Assembly: GCF_001442805.1 (NCBI RefSeq)
Contig: NZ_CP011131.1
Coordinates: 3,224,001 to 3,288,000 of the forward strand
Source of the DNA: Lysobacter gummosus
Lineage (GTDB): Bacteria; Pseudomonadota; Gammaproteobacteria; Xanthomonadales; Xanthomonadaceae
Reading direction: 5' to 3'
DNA length: 64,000 nt
Shown: one piece after another, positions 45,001-53,161 of the stretch
Layout of the letters: each line of letters opens with the position of its first letter
Numbering within the stretch: position 1 is the stretch's first letter
Made by a program: the position numbers and the translations under genes
The notes under the pieces: generated by a model
Told to the model about the DNA's origin: nothing
The model's input: the letters and a program-made list of their open reading frames with translations, nothing else
Databases searched by the model: none

Positions 45001-45111
45001 CGACTCCAGCGGCAGCCGCACCGCCGCGATCAAACCGATCACGAACATCGACACGAACAGCATGATGGTCGTGATCGGCCGCTTGATGCTGATCTCGGCA
45101 ACGCTGCTCAT
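42007..45111 (-). CDS. RND efflux transporter, inner-membrane permease (second)
   Basis: 1034 residues, standard HAE1-type length, with 12 predicted membrane helices in two groups and two large porter loops. Starts SVAEISIKRPITTIMLFVSM. The proton-relay helix contains GLLLAVGMLVDNAVVVVESIYQE, with a single Asp. LPYDGSTPEEVERTIMRPAE, FMSQIAITISVSLLASW and FSTVVSLLFLPTIYAILDDM are family-typical. It starts 1 bp after the stop of the other permease, so they are made together. Probably forms a mixed trimer with it, as MdtB/MdtC do; that is inference. Confidence 0.95.
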   Translation of the reverse strand: MSSVAEISIKRPITTIMLFVSMFVIGLIAAVRLPLESLPDISAPFLFIQLPYDGSTPEEVERTIMRPAEEALATMTGIKSMQGNATATGASIFLQFKDWDRDISIAASDARERIDAIMDDLPDGFQRYFVFKWSSSDQAVLQVRLAGDMDLSREYDLIDREFKRRLERIPGVAKVEIGGAAPNEVEIAILPDRMVAHDVDLNTLTRKLQALNFSISAGEIEDGGRRLRVQPIGQVIDLEQFRNLVINTSGLKLRDIADIRLKPARLDTGRRLDGRPAIGLDIFKERSANLVEVSKLALAEVEAIRAQPALSNIEIKVVQNQGEEVTDSLLELGEAGAIGLLLSIAVLFFFLRHWPSTLMVTLAIPICFVMTLGFMHFVGVTLNVLSLMGLLLAVGMLVDNAVVVVESIYQEREKMPEQPQLASIIGTRHVAIALSAGTLCHCIVFLPNLIGETNNISIFMSQIAITISVSLLASWLVAVSLIPMISARMKTPPAVNKTTGLIPRLQRNYAHFLRWTLEHRGLSVIGIILVVALSIVPMMLTKFDMFGNDGGKEAFISYHWKGNYTRDQMSAEILKTEQFLEPRRKEFHIKQIYSFFSENNGGNAGTRLQFVDGEVENTKAMTERISKVLPKSAKAEIVVSLDGGDGGGGGGQDGKSVQVQLVGDSTETLSELAGDIVPILSRRSELRDVRVDVGDRNSELNVRVDRERAASFGFSVEEVSRFVGLALRGAQLRDFQRGETEVPVWARFAGAEKFGIENLSEFTVRSPDGRSVPLLAMVDVNVRPTASQINRNNRQTTLTIQANLNAKTTTPEARKAMEETLKKVAFPAGYSYSFDGSSFERDDDAGKQMMINLVLALVMIYVVMAAVFESLLFPAAIMSCVVFSIFGVFWLFWLTGSSFTIMAFIGILVLMGVVVNNGIVMVEHINNLRRRGLSRNEALVEGSRERLRPIMMTMGTAILAMIPISLSDTVVLGGLAYSPMARAVAGGLAFSTVVSLLFLPTIYAILDDMREGTSVLVSRARGKPARGGEAPALA

Positions 45112-45112
45112 G

Positions 45113-48100
45113 TCAGTGCGCCTCCGCCAGCGGGTCGTTGTCGTGGCCGATCCGGTCCTTGGTCGCTTCGGCTTCGCGCTGCGCCTTGCGCACGCGATTG
45201 CGGTAGTACTCGTCGCCGCGGCGGTCTAGCAGATCGTAGACCACCGGGATCACCACCAAGGTCAGCAGCGTGGACACCAGCAGGCCGCCGATCACCGTGA
45301 TCGCCATCGGCGAGCGCACTTCGGCGCCCTCGCCGGTCGCGATCGCCAGCGGCAGGAAGCCGAACAAGGTGCACAGCGTGGTCATGATGATCGGACGCAG
45401 TCGCGAACGCGCGCCTTCGATCAGCGCCTCGCGCTTGGGCACGCCGTGCTCGCGCAACTGGTTGACCTTGTCGATCAGGATGATGGCGTTCTTCACCACC
45501 AAGCCCACCAGCAGGATCAAGCCGATGAAGACCACCACCGACACCGCCGAACGCGTCAGCAACAGCGCCAGCACCGCGCCGACCAGGGCCAGCGGGATGG
45601 TGAACAGAATCACGAACGGATGCAGCAGCGATTCGAACTGCGAAGCCATCACGAGGTAAACGAGGAAGATCGCCAGGCCGAACGCGAACAACAGCGAATT
45701 GATCGACTGCTGCAGTTCCTCGCCCTGGCCGCCGATGTGCATGCGCACTTCCGGGCTCAGCGGCTGCTCGCGCACCAGCTTCTCGACTTCGGCGATGGCG
45801 CCGCCCAGGTCGATGTCGCGCAGATTCGACGACACGATCGCCACGCGTACCTGATCGGCGCGGTGGATTTCGCTGGGGCCGGTGGTGGCGATCACCTCGG
45901 CCACCGATTCCAAGGTCACCGGACGGTTGCTGCCGGGATTGACGATCAGACGGCGGATGCTTTCGATCGACGCGCGATCGGATTCGCGCGCGCGCACCAG
46001 CACGTCGATCTTGCGATCGCGGAAGCTGTAGCGGGTGGCGACGTCGCCGCGCACCTTCTTGACCACCACGTCGGCGATGTCGCGCGTGGCCAGGCCAAGC
46101 GCGCCGGCGCGGTCCTGGTCGAAGCGGATCTGGATCTCGGGGAAGCCCTGCTCCACCGTGGATTTGACGTCGGCGAAGTGCTCGCTGCCGCGCAACATCT
46201 TGGCCATCTGCTGGCCGGCGCGCTGGATGGTTTCCAGATCCTGGCCGCGCAGTTCGATTTCCAGCGGTGTGGAGAAGCTGAAGAGCTGCGGACGGGCGAA
46301 ATCGACCTGCGCGCCCGGATGGCCCTGCATGGTGCGGCGCAGGCGTTCGGTTTCTTCCGCTTCGATCTGCTTGCTGCCGCCGTCGGCCATCACCACGGTG
46401 ATCTTGCCGATGTTCTCGCCGCTCTCGGTCGGGTTGGCGTCCAGACGCGTGCCGCTGCCGCTGACGCCGAACCAGGCGTGGATGCCCGGGTCTTTCGCGT
46501 GCTTTTCCTGGATCTCGCGCACCAGCTTGTCGGTTTCGCGCAGCGGCGTGCCCGGCGGCAGCTTGACGGTCATGTCGAAGCGGTCCTGGGCGAGCTGCGG
46601 AATCAGGTCGGCGCCCAGCAGCGGCACCGCCGCCAGCGTCGCGGCGAACGCCAGCGCGGCCAGGCCCAGCACCAGCACGCGATGGCCCATCGCCGCCGGC
46701 AGCAGCTTCAGATAGCCGCGTTCGGCACGCGCATACGGCGCCATCGCGATATCGCTGGCCTTGCCCATGACAGGGCCGACCACCGCACCGACGCCGCGCC
46801 AGATCCGCACCACCAGCCAGGCGAGGCCGAAGAACACCGAGCGCACCGCCACCACGATCGCATGCGGAAACCACGCCAGCACTCGCAGCACGCCGTTCTT
46901 GGGCTGCCAGCGCGGATGCGGCGGTTCTTCCTGGAACCCCAGCGCCGGCCGGCCGCGCAAGGCGCTCAGCATCGGAATCAGGGTCATCGACACGATCAGC
47001 GAAATCGCGATCGCCAGCGCCACGGTCAGGGCCTGGTCGCGGAACAACTGCCCGGCGATGCCTTCCACGAACACCAGCGGCAGGAACACCGCGATGGTGG
47101 TCAAGGTAGAGGCGACCACCGCCATGCTGACCTCGCGCGTGCCGACCACCGCCGCTTCGAGTATCCCCAGCCCGCGTTCGCGCGCCTTGGCGATGGACTC
47201 CAGCACCACGATCGAATCGTCCACCACCAGGCCGGTGGCCAGCGCCAGGCCGCCCAGCGACATCACGTTCAAGCTCAGGCCGAGCCGGTCCATGAAGAAG
47301 AAGGTGGCGATGATCGACACCGGCAGCGACAGGCCGATCACGAACGTGCTCCAGCCGTCGCGCAGGAACAGGAAGATGATCAGCACGGCGAGGAAGCCGC
47401 CGATCACCGCGTCCTTCTTGACGTCGCTGATGGCGTGGCGGATGAACTGCGATTGGTCGTCGATCGTGGTCAGTTCCACGTCCGGCGGAATCTGCGACTT
47501 GATCTGCGCCAGCCGCGCCTGAATCGCGTCGGCGGTCGACACGGTGTTGGCGTCGCCTTCCTTGTAGATCGCCAGTTCCACCGCTTCCACGCCGCCCAGG
47601 CGGATGATCGCCTCGCGTTCCTTGTAGCCCTGGCGGACGTCGGCGATGTCCTTGAGCCGCACCGGCTTGCCGCCGGCTGCGGTGCTTTGGTCGCCCGAGT
47701 TCGCGCTCTGCACCGAAGCGGCCGCCGCCATCGCGTCGGCCGAGCCGGAGGCCGCGGCGACGCGCGCCATTTCCGCCGCCGCGTCGGCCGCGGCGTTGCC
47801 GCCGGCCTTCTGCGTGGTCACCAGCATCTCGCGGATTTCCGGCACGCTGGCGAATTCGTTGACCGTGCGCACCAGATAGCGCTGCGCGCCCTCTTCCAGG
47901 CGGCCGCCGGAGATATTGATGTTCTCCGCCTTCAGGCGCTGGATGACGGTGTCGATGGGCAGGTTGAGCTGGGAGATCTTCTGCTGGTCGATATCGACCT
48001 GGATTTCGTCCTCCAGGCCGCCGCCGACCTTGACCGCGGCGACGCCGTCGACCGGCTCGAGCTTCTTCTTCAGATCGTCGTCGGCGTAGCGGCGCAGCGC

Positions 48101-48604
48101 GGTGAGCTGGCGGATCGCCTCGCTCTCGCTGACTTTATTGCCGCCCTTGGTCGACAGCGCGATGCGCAGGATCGGCTCGGTGGACGGATTGAAGCGCAGC
48201 AGCACCGGCTTCTTGGCCTCCAGCGGCAGCTGCACGATTTCCATCTTGTCGCGCACCTCCAGGCTGGCCTGGTCCATGTCGGTGCCCCAGGCGAACTCGA
48301 GCACGACATCGCTCTGGCCTGTGCGCGAAACCGACTTCAGCTTGCGCAAGCCCTTGACCACGCCGACTGCTTCTTCCAGCGGCTCGGTGATCAGGGTTTC
48401 GACCTCGGTCGGCGCCGCGCCCGTGTACTCGGTGCGCACCGTGAGAGTCGGATAACTCAGGTCGGGCAGCAGATTGACCTTGAGGCTGTTGAGCGCGATC
48501 ACGCCGAACAGCAGGAAGGTGATCGTCACCATCGCCACGGTCACGCGGCGACGGGTGGAAAACTCCACCAGGTTAAAGGACGTCGTGTCCGGAAGCTGAG
48601 CCAC
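45113..48604 (-). CDS. RND efflux transporter, inner-membrane permease (first, long)
   Basis: 1163 residues, about 130 longer than its partner. It begins FNLVEFSTRRRVTVAMVTIT. The proton-relay helix has GLALATGLVVDDSIVVLESIAKA, with two adjacent Asp. Extra length comes from a low-complexity Ala-rich insert at about residues 263-310 (coding 47675-47815), in the first periplasmic loop, and from a longer middle segment (about 575-650, with an additional hydrophobic stretch). Otherwise the fold is complete. It follows the adaptor gene by 75 bp. Confidence 0.95.
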   Translation of the reverse strand: MAQLPDTTSFNLVEFSTRRRVTVAMVTITFLLFGVIALNSLKVNLLPDLSYPTLTVRTEYTGAAPTEVETLITEPLEEAVGVVKGLRKLKSVSRTGQSDVVLEFAWGTDMDQASLEVRDKMEIVQLPLEAKKPVLLRFNPSTEPILRIALSTKGGNKVSESEAIRQLTALRRYADDDLKKKLEPVDGVAAVKVGGGLEDEIQVDIDQQKISQLNLPIDTVIQRLKAENINISGGRLEEGAQRYLVRTVNEFASVPEIREMLVTTQKAGGNAAADAAAEMARVAAASGSADAMAAAASVQSANSGDQSTAAGGKPVRLKDIADVRQGYKEREAIIRLGGVEAVELAIYKEGDANTVSTADAIQARLAQIKSQIPPDVELTTIDDQSQFIRHAISDVKKDAVIGGFLAVLIIFLFLRDGWSTFVIGLSLPVSIIATFFFMDRLGLSLNVMSLGGLALATGLVVDDSIVVLESIAKARERGLGILEAAVVGTREVSMAVVASTLTTIAVFLPLVFVEGIAGQLFRDQALTVALAIAISLIVSMTLIPMLSALRGRPALGFQEEPPHPRWQPKNGVLRVLAWFPHAIVVAVRSVFFGLAWLVVRIWRGVGAVVGPVMGKASDIAMAPYARAERGYLKLLPAAMGHRVLVLGLAALAFAATLAAVPLLGADLIPQLAQDRFDMTVKLPPGTPLRETDKLVREIQEKHAKDPGIHAWFGVSGSGTRLDANPTESGENIGKITVVMADGGSKQIEAEETERLRRTMQGHPGAQVDFARPQLFSFSTPLEIELRGQDLETIQRAGQQMAKMLRGSEHFADVKSTVEQGFPEIQIRFDQDRAGALGLATRDIADVVVKKVRGDVATRYSFRDRKIDVLVRARESDRASIESIRRLIVNPGSNRPVTLESVAEVIATTGPSEIHRADQVRVAIVSSNLRDIDLGGAIAEVEKLVREQPLSPEVRMHIGGQGEELQQSINSLLFAFGLAIFLVYLVMASQFESLLHPFVILFTIPLALVGAVLALLLTRSAVSVVVFIGLILLVGLVVKNAIILIDKVNQLREHGVPKREALIEGARSRLRPIIMTTLCTLFGFLPLAIATGEGAEVRSPMAITVIGGLLVSTLLTLVVIPVVYDLLDRRGDEYYRNRVRKAQREAEATKDRIGHDNDPLAEAH

Positions 48605-48679
48605 AGTCAGTCCCCACGTTCAAAAGAGTTTCGAAGGACGCGGCCGTAGGCCGGCCGCGTCGGACCGCAAGCGGTGCGC

Positions 48680-49837
48680 TTATTGCTTGGAAGCGGGCTT
48701 GTCGGCGGCAGGCTTGTCCGCGGCGGCGACCGTGGCCGGCTTGGTGTTGATCAGCAGCACCTCGGTGCCTTCGCGCAGGGCGGTCTTGCCGGCGACCACG
48801 ACCTGCTCGCCGAGCTTCACTCCGGAGCGGATCTCGGCCCAGGCGCCGTCCAGATAGCCCAGCTTGACCGGCACGCGCGAGACCTTCTTGCCGCGCACCA
48901 CGAACACCGCCGGATCGCCTTCGTCGTCCAGCAGCGCCGCGCGCGGCACCACCAGCGCGTCGGCGCGGTTGTCGTAGTCGATGCGCAGGCGGCCGAACAT
49001 GCCCGGCTGCAGCACGCCGCCGCCTTCGAAGGAGCAGATCACGCGGAAGGTGCCGCTGCCCGAGTCCACCACCGGGGCGACGCGGGCGACGGTGCCGGTG
49101 AATACCTTGCCGGGCATGGCGTCCACCAGCATCTGCACCGGCAGGCCGGCCTTCAGGGTGGCCAGTTCGCGCTCGGGGACGTTGAGCGTGGCTTCCAGCT
49201 GCGAGGTATCGACGATGCGGATGATCGGCGAGTTGATCTGGACGAAGTTGCCGGTCTTGATCGAACGCGAGGCGACCACACCGGAAATCGGCGCTTCGAC
49301 CTTGGCGTAGGACAGTTCCAGCGTGGCCAGGCGATTGGCGGCGCGCGCGCTGTCCAGGTCGTAGCGCAGCTGGTCGGCGTCGTTGGCGCTGAGCAGGCGC
49401 TGCTCGGCCATCTGCCGGGCACGGGCGTAGTTGGCTTCCAGTTTGCGCATGGTCGCGCTGGTCTGCGCGGCCTGCTGCTCGGCGCGGGCCGAATCCAGCC
49501 GCACCAGCACCTGCCCGGCCTTGACCAGCTGGCCTTCTTCGACCATGACGTCCAGGGCAACGCCGGAGGTCTTGGCCACCACCTGCGATTCGGCGCGCGC
49601 CTCCAGCGGCGCGGTGCCGGTGTAGCTGGCGGCGATCGCGCGCCGGGAAGCCTGCGCGACCTCGACCGGCACCGCATCGGATACCTTGTCCTTGGCCTCC
49701 TTGGCCTGCGCCTCGGCGGCGCCCGCTCCGCCCTTGCAGGCCGACAGTCCGAGGGTGCAAGCCAGGGCCAGGGCGGCCAAGGCCACCGTGCCGCGCACTG
49801 CCGGACCGCTGTTGCGGTTGTTGGTGAGTTGACGCAT
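48680..49837 (-). CDS. RND efflux periplasmic adaptor lipoprotein (membrane fusion protein)
   Basis: 385 residues. Lipoprotein signal with LSAC (Cys34), then the lipoyl half-motifs ESQVVAKTSGVALDVMVEEGQLVKAGQVLVRLD and VEAPISGVVASRSIKTGNFVQIN, with an alpha hairpin between (SARAEQQAAQTSATMRKLEA). Beta-barrel and membrane-proximal domains follow, then a Lys/Ala tail (ATVAAADKPAADKPASKQ). It joins the permeases to an outer-membrane channel. No TolC-type gene is in the cluster, so the pump must borrow one. Substrate unknown. Confidence 0.95.
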   Translation of the reverse strand: MRQLTNNRNSGPAVRGTVALAALALACTLGLSACKGGAGAAEAQAKEAKDKVSDAVPVEVAQASRRAIAASYTGTAPLEARAESQVVAKTSGVALDVMVEEGQLVKAGQVLVRLDSARAEQQAAQTSATMRKLEANYARARQMAEQRLLSANDADQLRYDLDSARAANRLATLELSYAKVEAPISGVVASRSIKTGNFVQINSPIIRIVDTSQLEATLNVPERELATLKAGLPVQMLVDAMPGKVFTGTVARVAPVVDSGSGTFRVICSFEGGGVLQPGMFGRLRIDYDNRADALVVPRAALLDDEGDPAVFVVRGKKVSRVPVKLGYLDGAWAEIRSGVKLGEQVVVAGKTALREGTEVLLINTKPATVAAADKPAADKPASKQ

Positions 49838-49888
49838 TCGAGACGACCCCAGTGTTCTAGAAATATTCGTCGGTTACCGGTCGTATGC

Positions 49889-49914
49889 CGGTGTTGTATA
49901 TAGGTATATCACCG
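49889..49914. promoter_or_regulatory. Possible operator in front of the RND adaptor gene
   Basis: CGGTG at 49889-49893 and CACCG at 49910-49914 flank an A/T-rich centre with TATATAGGTATAT. It lies 52-77 bp upstream of the adaptor start. The approximate dyad in an otherwise very GC-rich stretch could be a repressor site with a TATATA -10 box. No regulator gene is adjacent. The rest of the 370-bp gap to 50207 shows nothing else. Confidence 0.45.
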
Positions 49915-50207
49915 ACCCGGAAAGCCAACATCCGCCGAAGGTCATGATGACTGGAGCCATGCATTTATTCTGAGGCACGGTTAGCGCGAGCGCCGTCGCT
50001 CGACGCTTGCGTGCCCGTTCTGCATGGGTTCCAGTCGGCCTTGGGTCGAGCTTGCGGCGCGTTCCGGGACCGGCGTCAGTATGGATGCGTCGATGGACGA
50101 CTTCGTTGCAATCGTCTCGCCAGCTATACTCGCGGACTTGTGCGCGGCTTCGGCCCCGCAGAGCCAGCCACACCTTTCGCTAGCCACTCGAGATTGCGGA
50201 CTACGAC

Positions 50208-50600
50208 ATGATGCGACCGCTGACGATCGCCGCCTGCTTTGCCCTGACCCTGTTCGCCGCCACCGCGGCCGCGCAGGACCCCGCCAAGGCCCCGGCTCCC
50301 GCCGCAACGGCCGCACCCGCCGCTGCTCCCGCCGCCGCCCCGGCCATCAAGGGCAATCCGGAAACCGGCCACCAGCTCACCTATACCTGCCAGGGCTGCC
50401 ACGGCGTTACCGGCTATAAAAACGCTTATCCGAACTACCACGTTCCCAAGATCGTCGGTCAGTCGCAGGAGTACCTGGTCAACGCGTTGACCGAATACAA
50501 GAAGGGCGCGCGCAAGCACCCGACGATGCAGGCCCAGGCCCAGAGCTTCTCGGACCAGGACATCGCCGACATCGCCGCCTTCCTTTCCAGCGCCAAGTGA
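50208..50600 (+). CDS. Small c-type cytochrome
   Basis: 130 residues. A signal peptide (cleavage after AAA near residue 22) leads to an Ala/Pro spacer and one haem site CQGCH (Cys61, Cys64, His65); the axial Met is probably in HPTMQAQ (Met107). The remainder (DIADIAAFLSSAK) is the usual class-I carboxyl helix. It is a periplasmic electron carrier of the cytochrome c4/c5 type. Stop and next start overlap (GTGA), so it is coupled to the following cytochrome. Confidence 0.9.
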   Translation: MMRPLTIAACFALTLFAATAAAQDPAKAPAPAATAAPAAAPAAAPAIKGNPETGHQLTYTCQGCHGVTGYKNAYPNYHVPKIVGQSQEYLVNALTEYKKGARKHPTMQAQAQSFSDQDIADIAAFLSSAK

Positions 50601-50608
50601 GCCGCCCC

Positions 50609-51067
50609 ATGACGAATCCCAGCTTCCTCAAGAACGGCCTCGCCATCGCCACGCTCGCTCTCGCCCTGTCCGCCTGCTCCGGCGGCGGTGAAGTCCCGGC
50701 CGGCCATTCCTCGGCCGATCGCAACGAAGGCCACACCTCCTCGTCCTCGGGCCTGCCGGCCGGCAACGTCGAGCACGGCAAGGCACTGGCCAGCGACGGC
50801 GAGCGCAGCCCGACCAAGCAGTCGTGCGTGAGCTGCCACGGCGCCGAAGGCAATGCGCCGATCGACCCGACCTACCCGCGTCTGGCCGGTCAGTACCACG
50901 ATTACATCGCCCACTCGTTGCAGATGTACCGCGACGGCGACCGCGAGCACGCGCTGATGTCGAGCCAGGCCAAGAATCTGAACGATCAGCAGATCGCCGA
51001 TCTGGCCGCGTACTTCGGTTCGCGCGACAAGGATGTGCAGTTGCGCGATTTGCACGGCATCCATTGA
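50609..51067 (+). CDS. c-type cytochrome lipoprotein
   Basis: 152 residues from the ATG at 50609; a GTG at 50597 would add four. Lipobox LALSAC (Cys23), then a Ser/Gly spacer and the haem site CVSCHGAEG (Cys73, Cys76, His77). The axial Met is likely in HALMSSQAKNL. The fold is class I with the terminal QIADLAAYFGS helix. Lipid anchoring plus pairing with the soluble cytochrome suggests an electron relay to an oxidase or another acceptor. No oxidase subunit is nearby. Confidence 0.88.
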   Translation: MTNPSFLKNGLAIATLALALSACSGGGEVPAGHSSADRNEGHTSSSSGLPAGNVEHGKALASDGERSPTKQSCVSCHGAEGNAPIDPTYPRLAGQYHDYIAHSLQMYRDGDREHALMSSQAKNLNDQQIADLAAYFGSRDKDVQLRDLHGIH

Positions 51068-51103
51068 GCCGCAGGCGCGGCTTGTCCGCGCCTTCAGGTC
51101 AAG

Positions 51104-51130
51104 AAAACGGCCCGCTTGCGGGCCGTTTTT
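51104..51130 (+). terminator. Rho-independent terminator after the cytochrome genes
   Basis: ACGGCCCGC pairs with GCGGGCCGT around TT and is followed by TTTT. It lies 40 bp past the stop at 51067 and closes the two-gene unit. Confidence 0.92.
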
Positions 51131-51240
51131 GTGTCTGGGGTCTTGCGATTGGGACGGCCCGATTGCATCGGAGTCGCGCGGGCCGTGGACAGGACAGATT
51201 AGGAAATGAGACAGATCAGGAAACGACGGCGCTGTTTGGA

Positions 51241-51279
51241 CTCCCTCTCCCGCTTGCGGGAGAGGGCTGGGGTGAGGGG
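51241..51279. repeat. Single CTCTCCCGC/GCGGGAGAG palindrome
   Basis: CTCCCTCTCCCGCTTGCGGG followed by AGAGGGCTGGGGTGAGGGG. Same family as 6658-6790 and 25204-25329, here as one unit between the convergent cytochrome and transmembrane repetitive genes. The remainder of 51131-51405 has no recognised feature. Confidence 0.8.
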
Positions 51280-51405
51280 ATGAGCGCCGCAGGCGCGAAT
51301 GCTCCTGCATAGATTTCCGCGATTGCCCGCGCCCGCAAGCAACGCAGGAGCTTCACGACGAAAGCAGCCGGACTTAGGGCCGAGCGCTTTCGTACGACGC
51401 CGCGG

Positions 51406-53142
51406 TTACCCACCCGGCGGCGGCCGCACGCTGCCGTTGTCTTCCTGCAGATGCTTCTTGAACGGAATATCCGGCGGCGGACGCGCCTGCGCCGGCTGGT
51501 CGTTGAGGTTGGGATCGTTGATGCCGCAACCGCCGCCGGCCATCAGCAGCACCACCGAGCACTGGATGCGCTTGCTCGTGCCCGGGATCGGAATCATCAC
51601 CGTCTGCACGCTGCGCCGCACCCACTCGGCCAGCAGGGTTTCGTTCGGACGCCAGTACTTGTCCAGGCTGGTCGGCTCGTAATCGGTGGGCTTGCGCCGC
51701 AGCCAGGTGCCGGCGCGATCGAGGTTCTTGATCTCTTCGGTGATCGTGCCCGGCGGCTTGCCCGGCGAGGCCGAACCCGGCGCATCGGCCAGACGCGGGC
51801 TGCCGTCGCTGTTGTACAGGCCAGGCGTGTCGCCGCTCTGTGCGCCCGGACGGTTGCGGGCCGAATCGCCCCAATCGTCCCCGCGCTTGGGCGCCGACCA
51901 GGTGCCCGGCGCCGGGGTCGGCTTGGGCCCGGCCCCGGCGGTCGCCGCCGGCGGGCGCGAAGGCGCGGCCGGCGCAGCGCTGGCCGCGCTGGGACTGGGC
52001 GCGGCGGTGCTGGCCGGGGCCGTGGACGTAGCCGGCGTCGGTGTCGAAGTCGTAGCTGTCGCGCTCGGCGCGGTCGCGGCCGCAGGCGCAGGCGCCGATG
52101 TCGCCGCCGGTGCGGGCGGAGCGGGAATCGACGGCGTCGGAATCTCGGCCACGCGCACCTGCGGCGTGGCGCTGCGCAGTTGCGGGGTTTCGATCGGCCG
52201 CGTCGGCAACTCGCGCACCTGCAGTTGCGGCAGCGGCGCCGGCACTTCGCGCACGGCGATCTCGCGCGGCTTGGCCGCGACGGTCGGCAATGCGATATCG
52301 CGCTGCGGCACTTCCAGCGTCGGCGGCTGCACCGGCGCGGGTACATCGACTGTGCGCACCGGCTGGGCGGCGGACTCGATCTGCGGCACCCGCAGGGTCT
52401 CCTCCACGCGCTTGCGCGTCGGCGGCAGCACGAAGATCTGCGGGGAATCGGGCACGTCCTTGCTCACCATCACCGGCTGCTCGACGGTGGGCGGCGGGAT
52501 CTGCGGCTCGGGTACGTCGCGCTGCGGCACGTCGGGCAACTGCGCCTGCAGTTCCGGCGTCGGCGGCGTGCTGACCTCGACCTGCGGCGGCGGCACCGCG
52601 GCCTGCGCGGTTTGTTGCTGCGGCTGCGGCGTGGGCTGCGGCGCCGGTTCGGTTTGCGGCTGATCGCTGGGTTGCTGCTGACCGCCGCCGGGTTCCTTCG
52701 GCGTGCCCTCGCCGATGTATTCGACCATGGTGACGGTCTCGCCCTGCGGCGGCGGCCGGGTGGCGAAATACTGCAGATACATCAGCCACACCAGCAATCC
52801 GCCGAACAGCAGATGCCACAGCAGCGACACCACGCCCGCGGCCCAGCGCAGGCCGCGCTCCTCGCGCGCCGGCGGCTGCCATTGCTGGCGCCACAAGGTC
52901 GCGAAGGCTTGCCAGCGATTGAGCGACTCTACCCGCCGCGGCGGTTGCGCCAAGGGCCGCTGCGCCAGCGCGGCGACCATCGCATCGCAGGTCGCGCCGG
53001 TGACTTCGCCGGGCTGCGGACGCAGCGAATCCAGCCACGACTGCCAGCCCGGCGGAAACTGCCCGGGCGGAGGCGATTCGCGCCGAAGCGAAAGCCGCAG
53101 CTTGCGCTGCAGGGCTTCGATGATCGATGCGGCGGTGGGCAT
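51406..53142 (-). CDS. Transmembrane repetitive, proline/alanine-rich TonB-like protein
   Basis: 578 residues. A cytoplasmic amino part of about 100 residues (ALQRKLRLSLRRESPPPGQF) is followed by a single membrane helix near 103-122 (VVSLLWHLLFGGLLVWLMYL). Then a very long low-complexity stretch rich in Pro, Gln, Ala, Val and Thr (about residues 125-440) spans the periplasm. The end has EWVRRSVQTVMIPIPGTSKRI and CSVVLLMAGGGCGIND, with two Cys, as in some TonB-like carboxyl modules. It matches my memory of the Xanthomonas product called transmembrane repetitive protein. Role unknown. It begins 19 bp after nfuA, same strand. Confidence 0.8.
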   Translation of the reverse strand: MPTAASIIEALQRKLRLSLRRESPPPGQFPPGWQSWLDSLRPQPGEVTGATCDAMVAALAQRPLAQPPRRVESLNRWQAFATLWRQQWQPPAREERGLRWAAGVVSLLWHLLFGGLLVWLMYLQYFATRPPPQGETVTMVEYIGEGTPKEPGGGQQQPSDQPQTEPAPQPTPQPQQQTAQAAVPPPQVEVSTPPTPELQAQLPDVPQRDVPEPQIPPPTVEQPVMVSKDVPDSPQIFVLPPTRKRVEETLRVPQIESAAQPVRTVDVPAPVQPPTLEVPQRDIALPTVAAKPREIAVREVPAPLPQLQVRELPTRPIETPQLRSATPQVRVAEIPTPSIPAPPAPAATSAPAPAAATAPSATATTSTPTPATSTAPASTAAPSPSAASAAPAAPSRPPAATAGAGPKPTPAPGTWSAPKRGDDWGDSARNRPGAQSGDTPGLYNSDGSPRLADAPGSASPGKPPGTITEEIKNLDRAGTWLRRKPTDYEPTSLDKYWRPNETLLAEWVRRSVQTVMIPIPGTSKRIQCSVVLLMAGGGCGINDPNLNDQPAQARPPPDIPFKKHLQEDNGSVRPPPGG

Positions 53143-53161
53143 AGGCTGCGCCGCGCCGGGG

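Noticed and set aside
45446..48649. A forward open frame of about 1067 codons opposite the long RND permease
   Set aside because: It is antisense to a well-conserved permease and has a His/Arg/Gln-rich, random-looking sequence.
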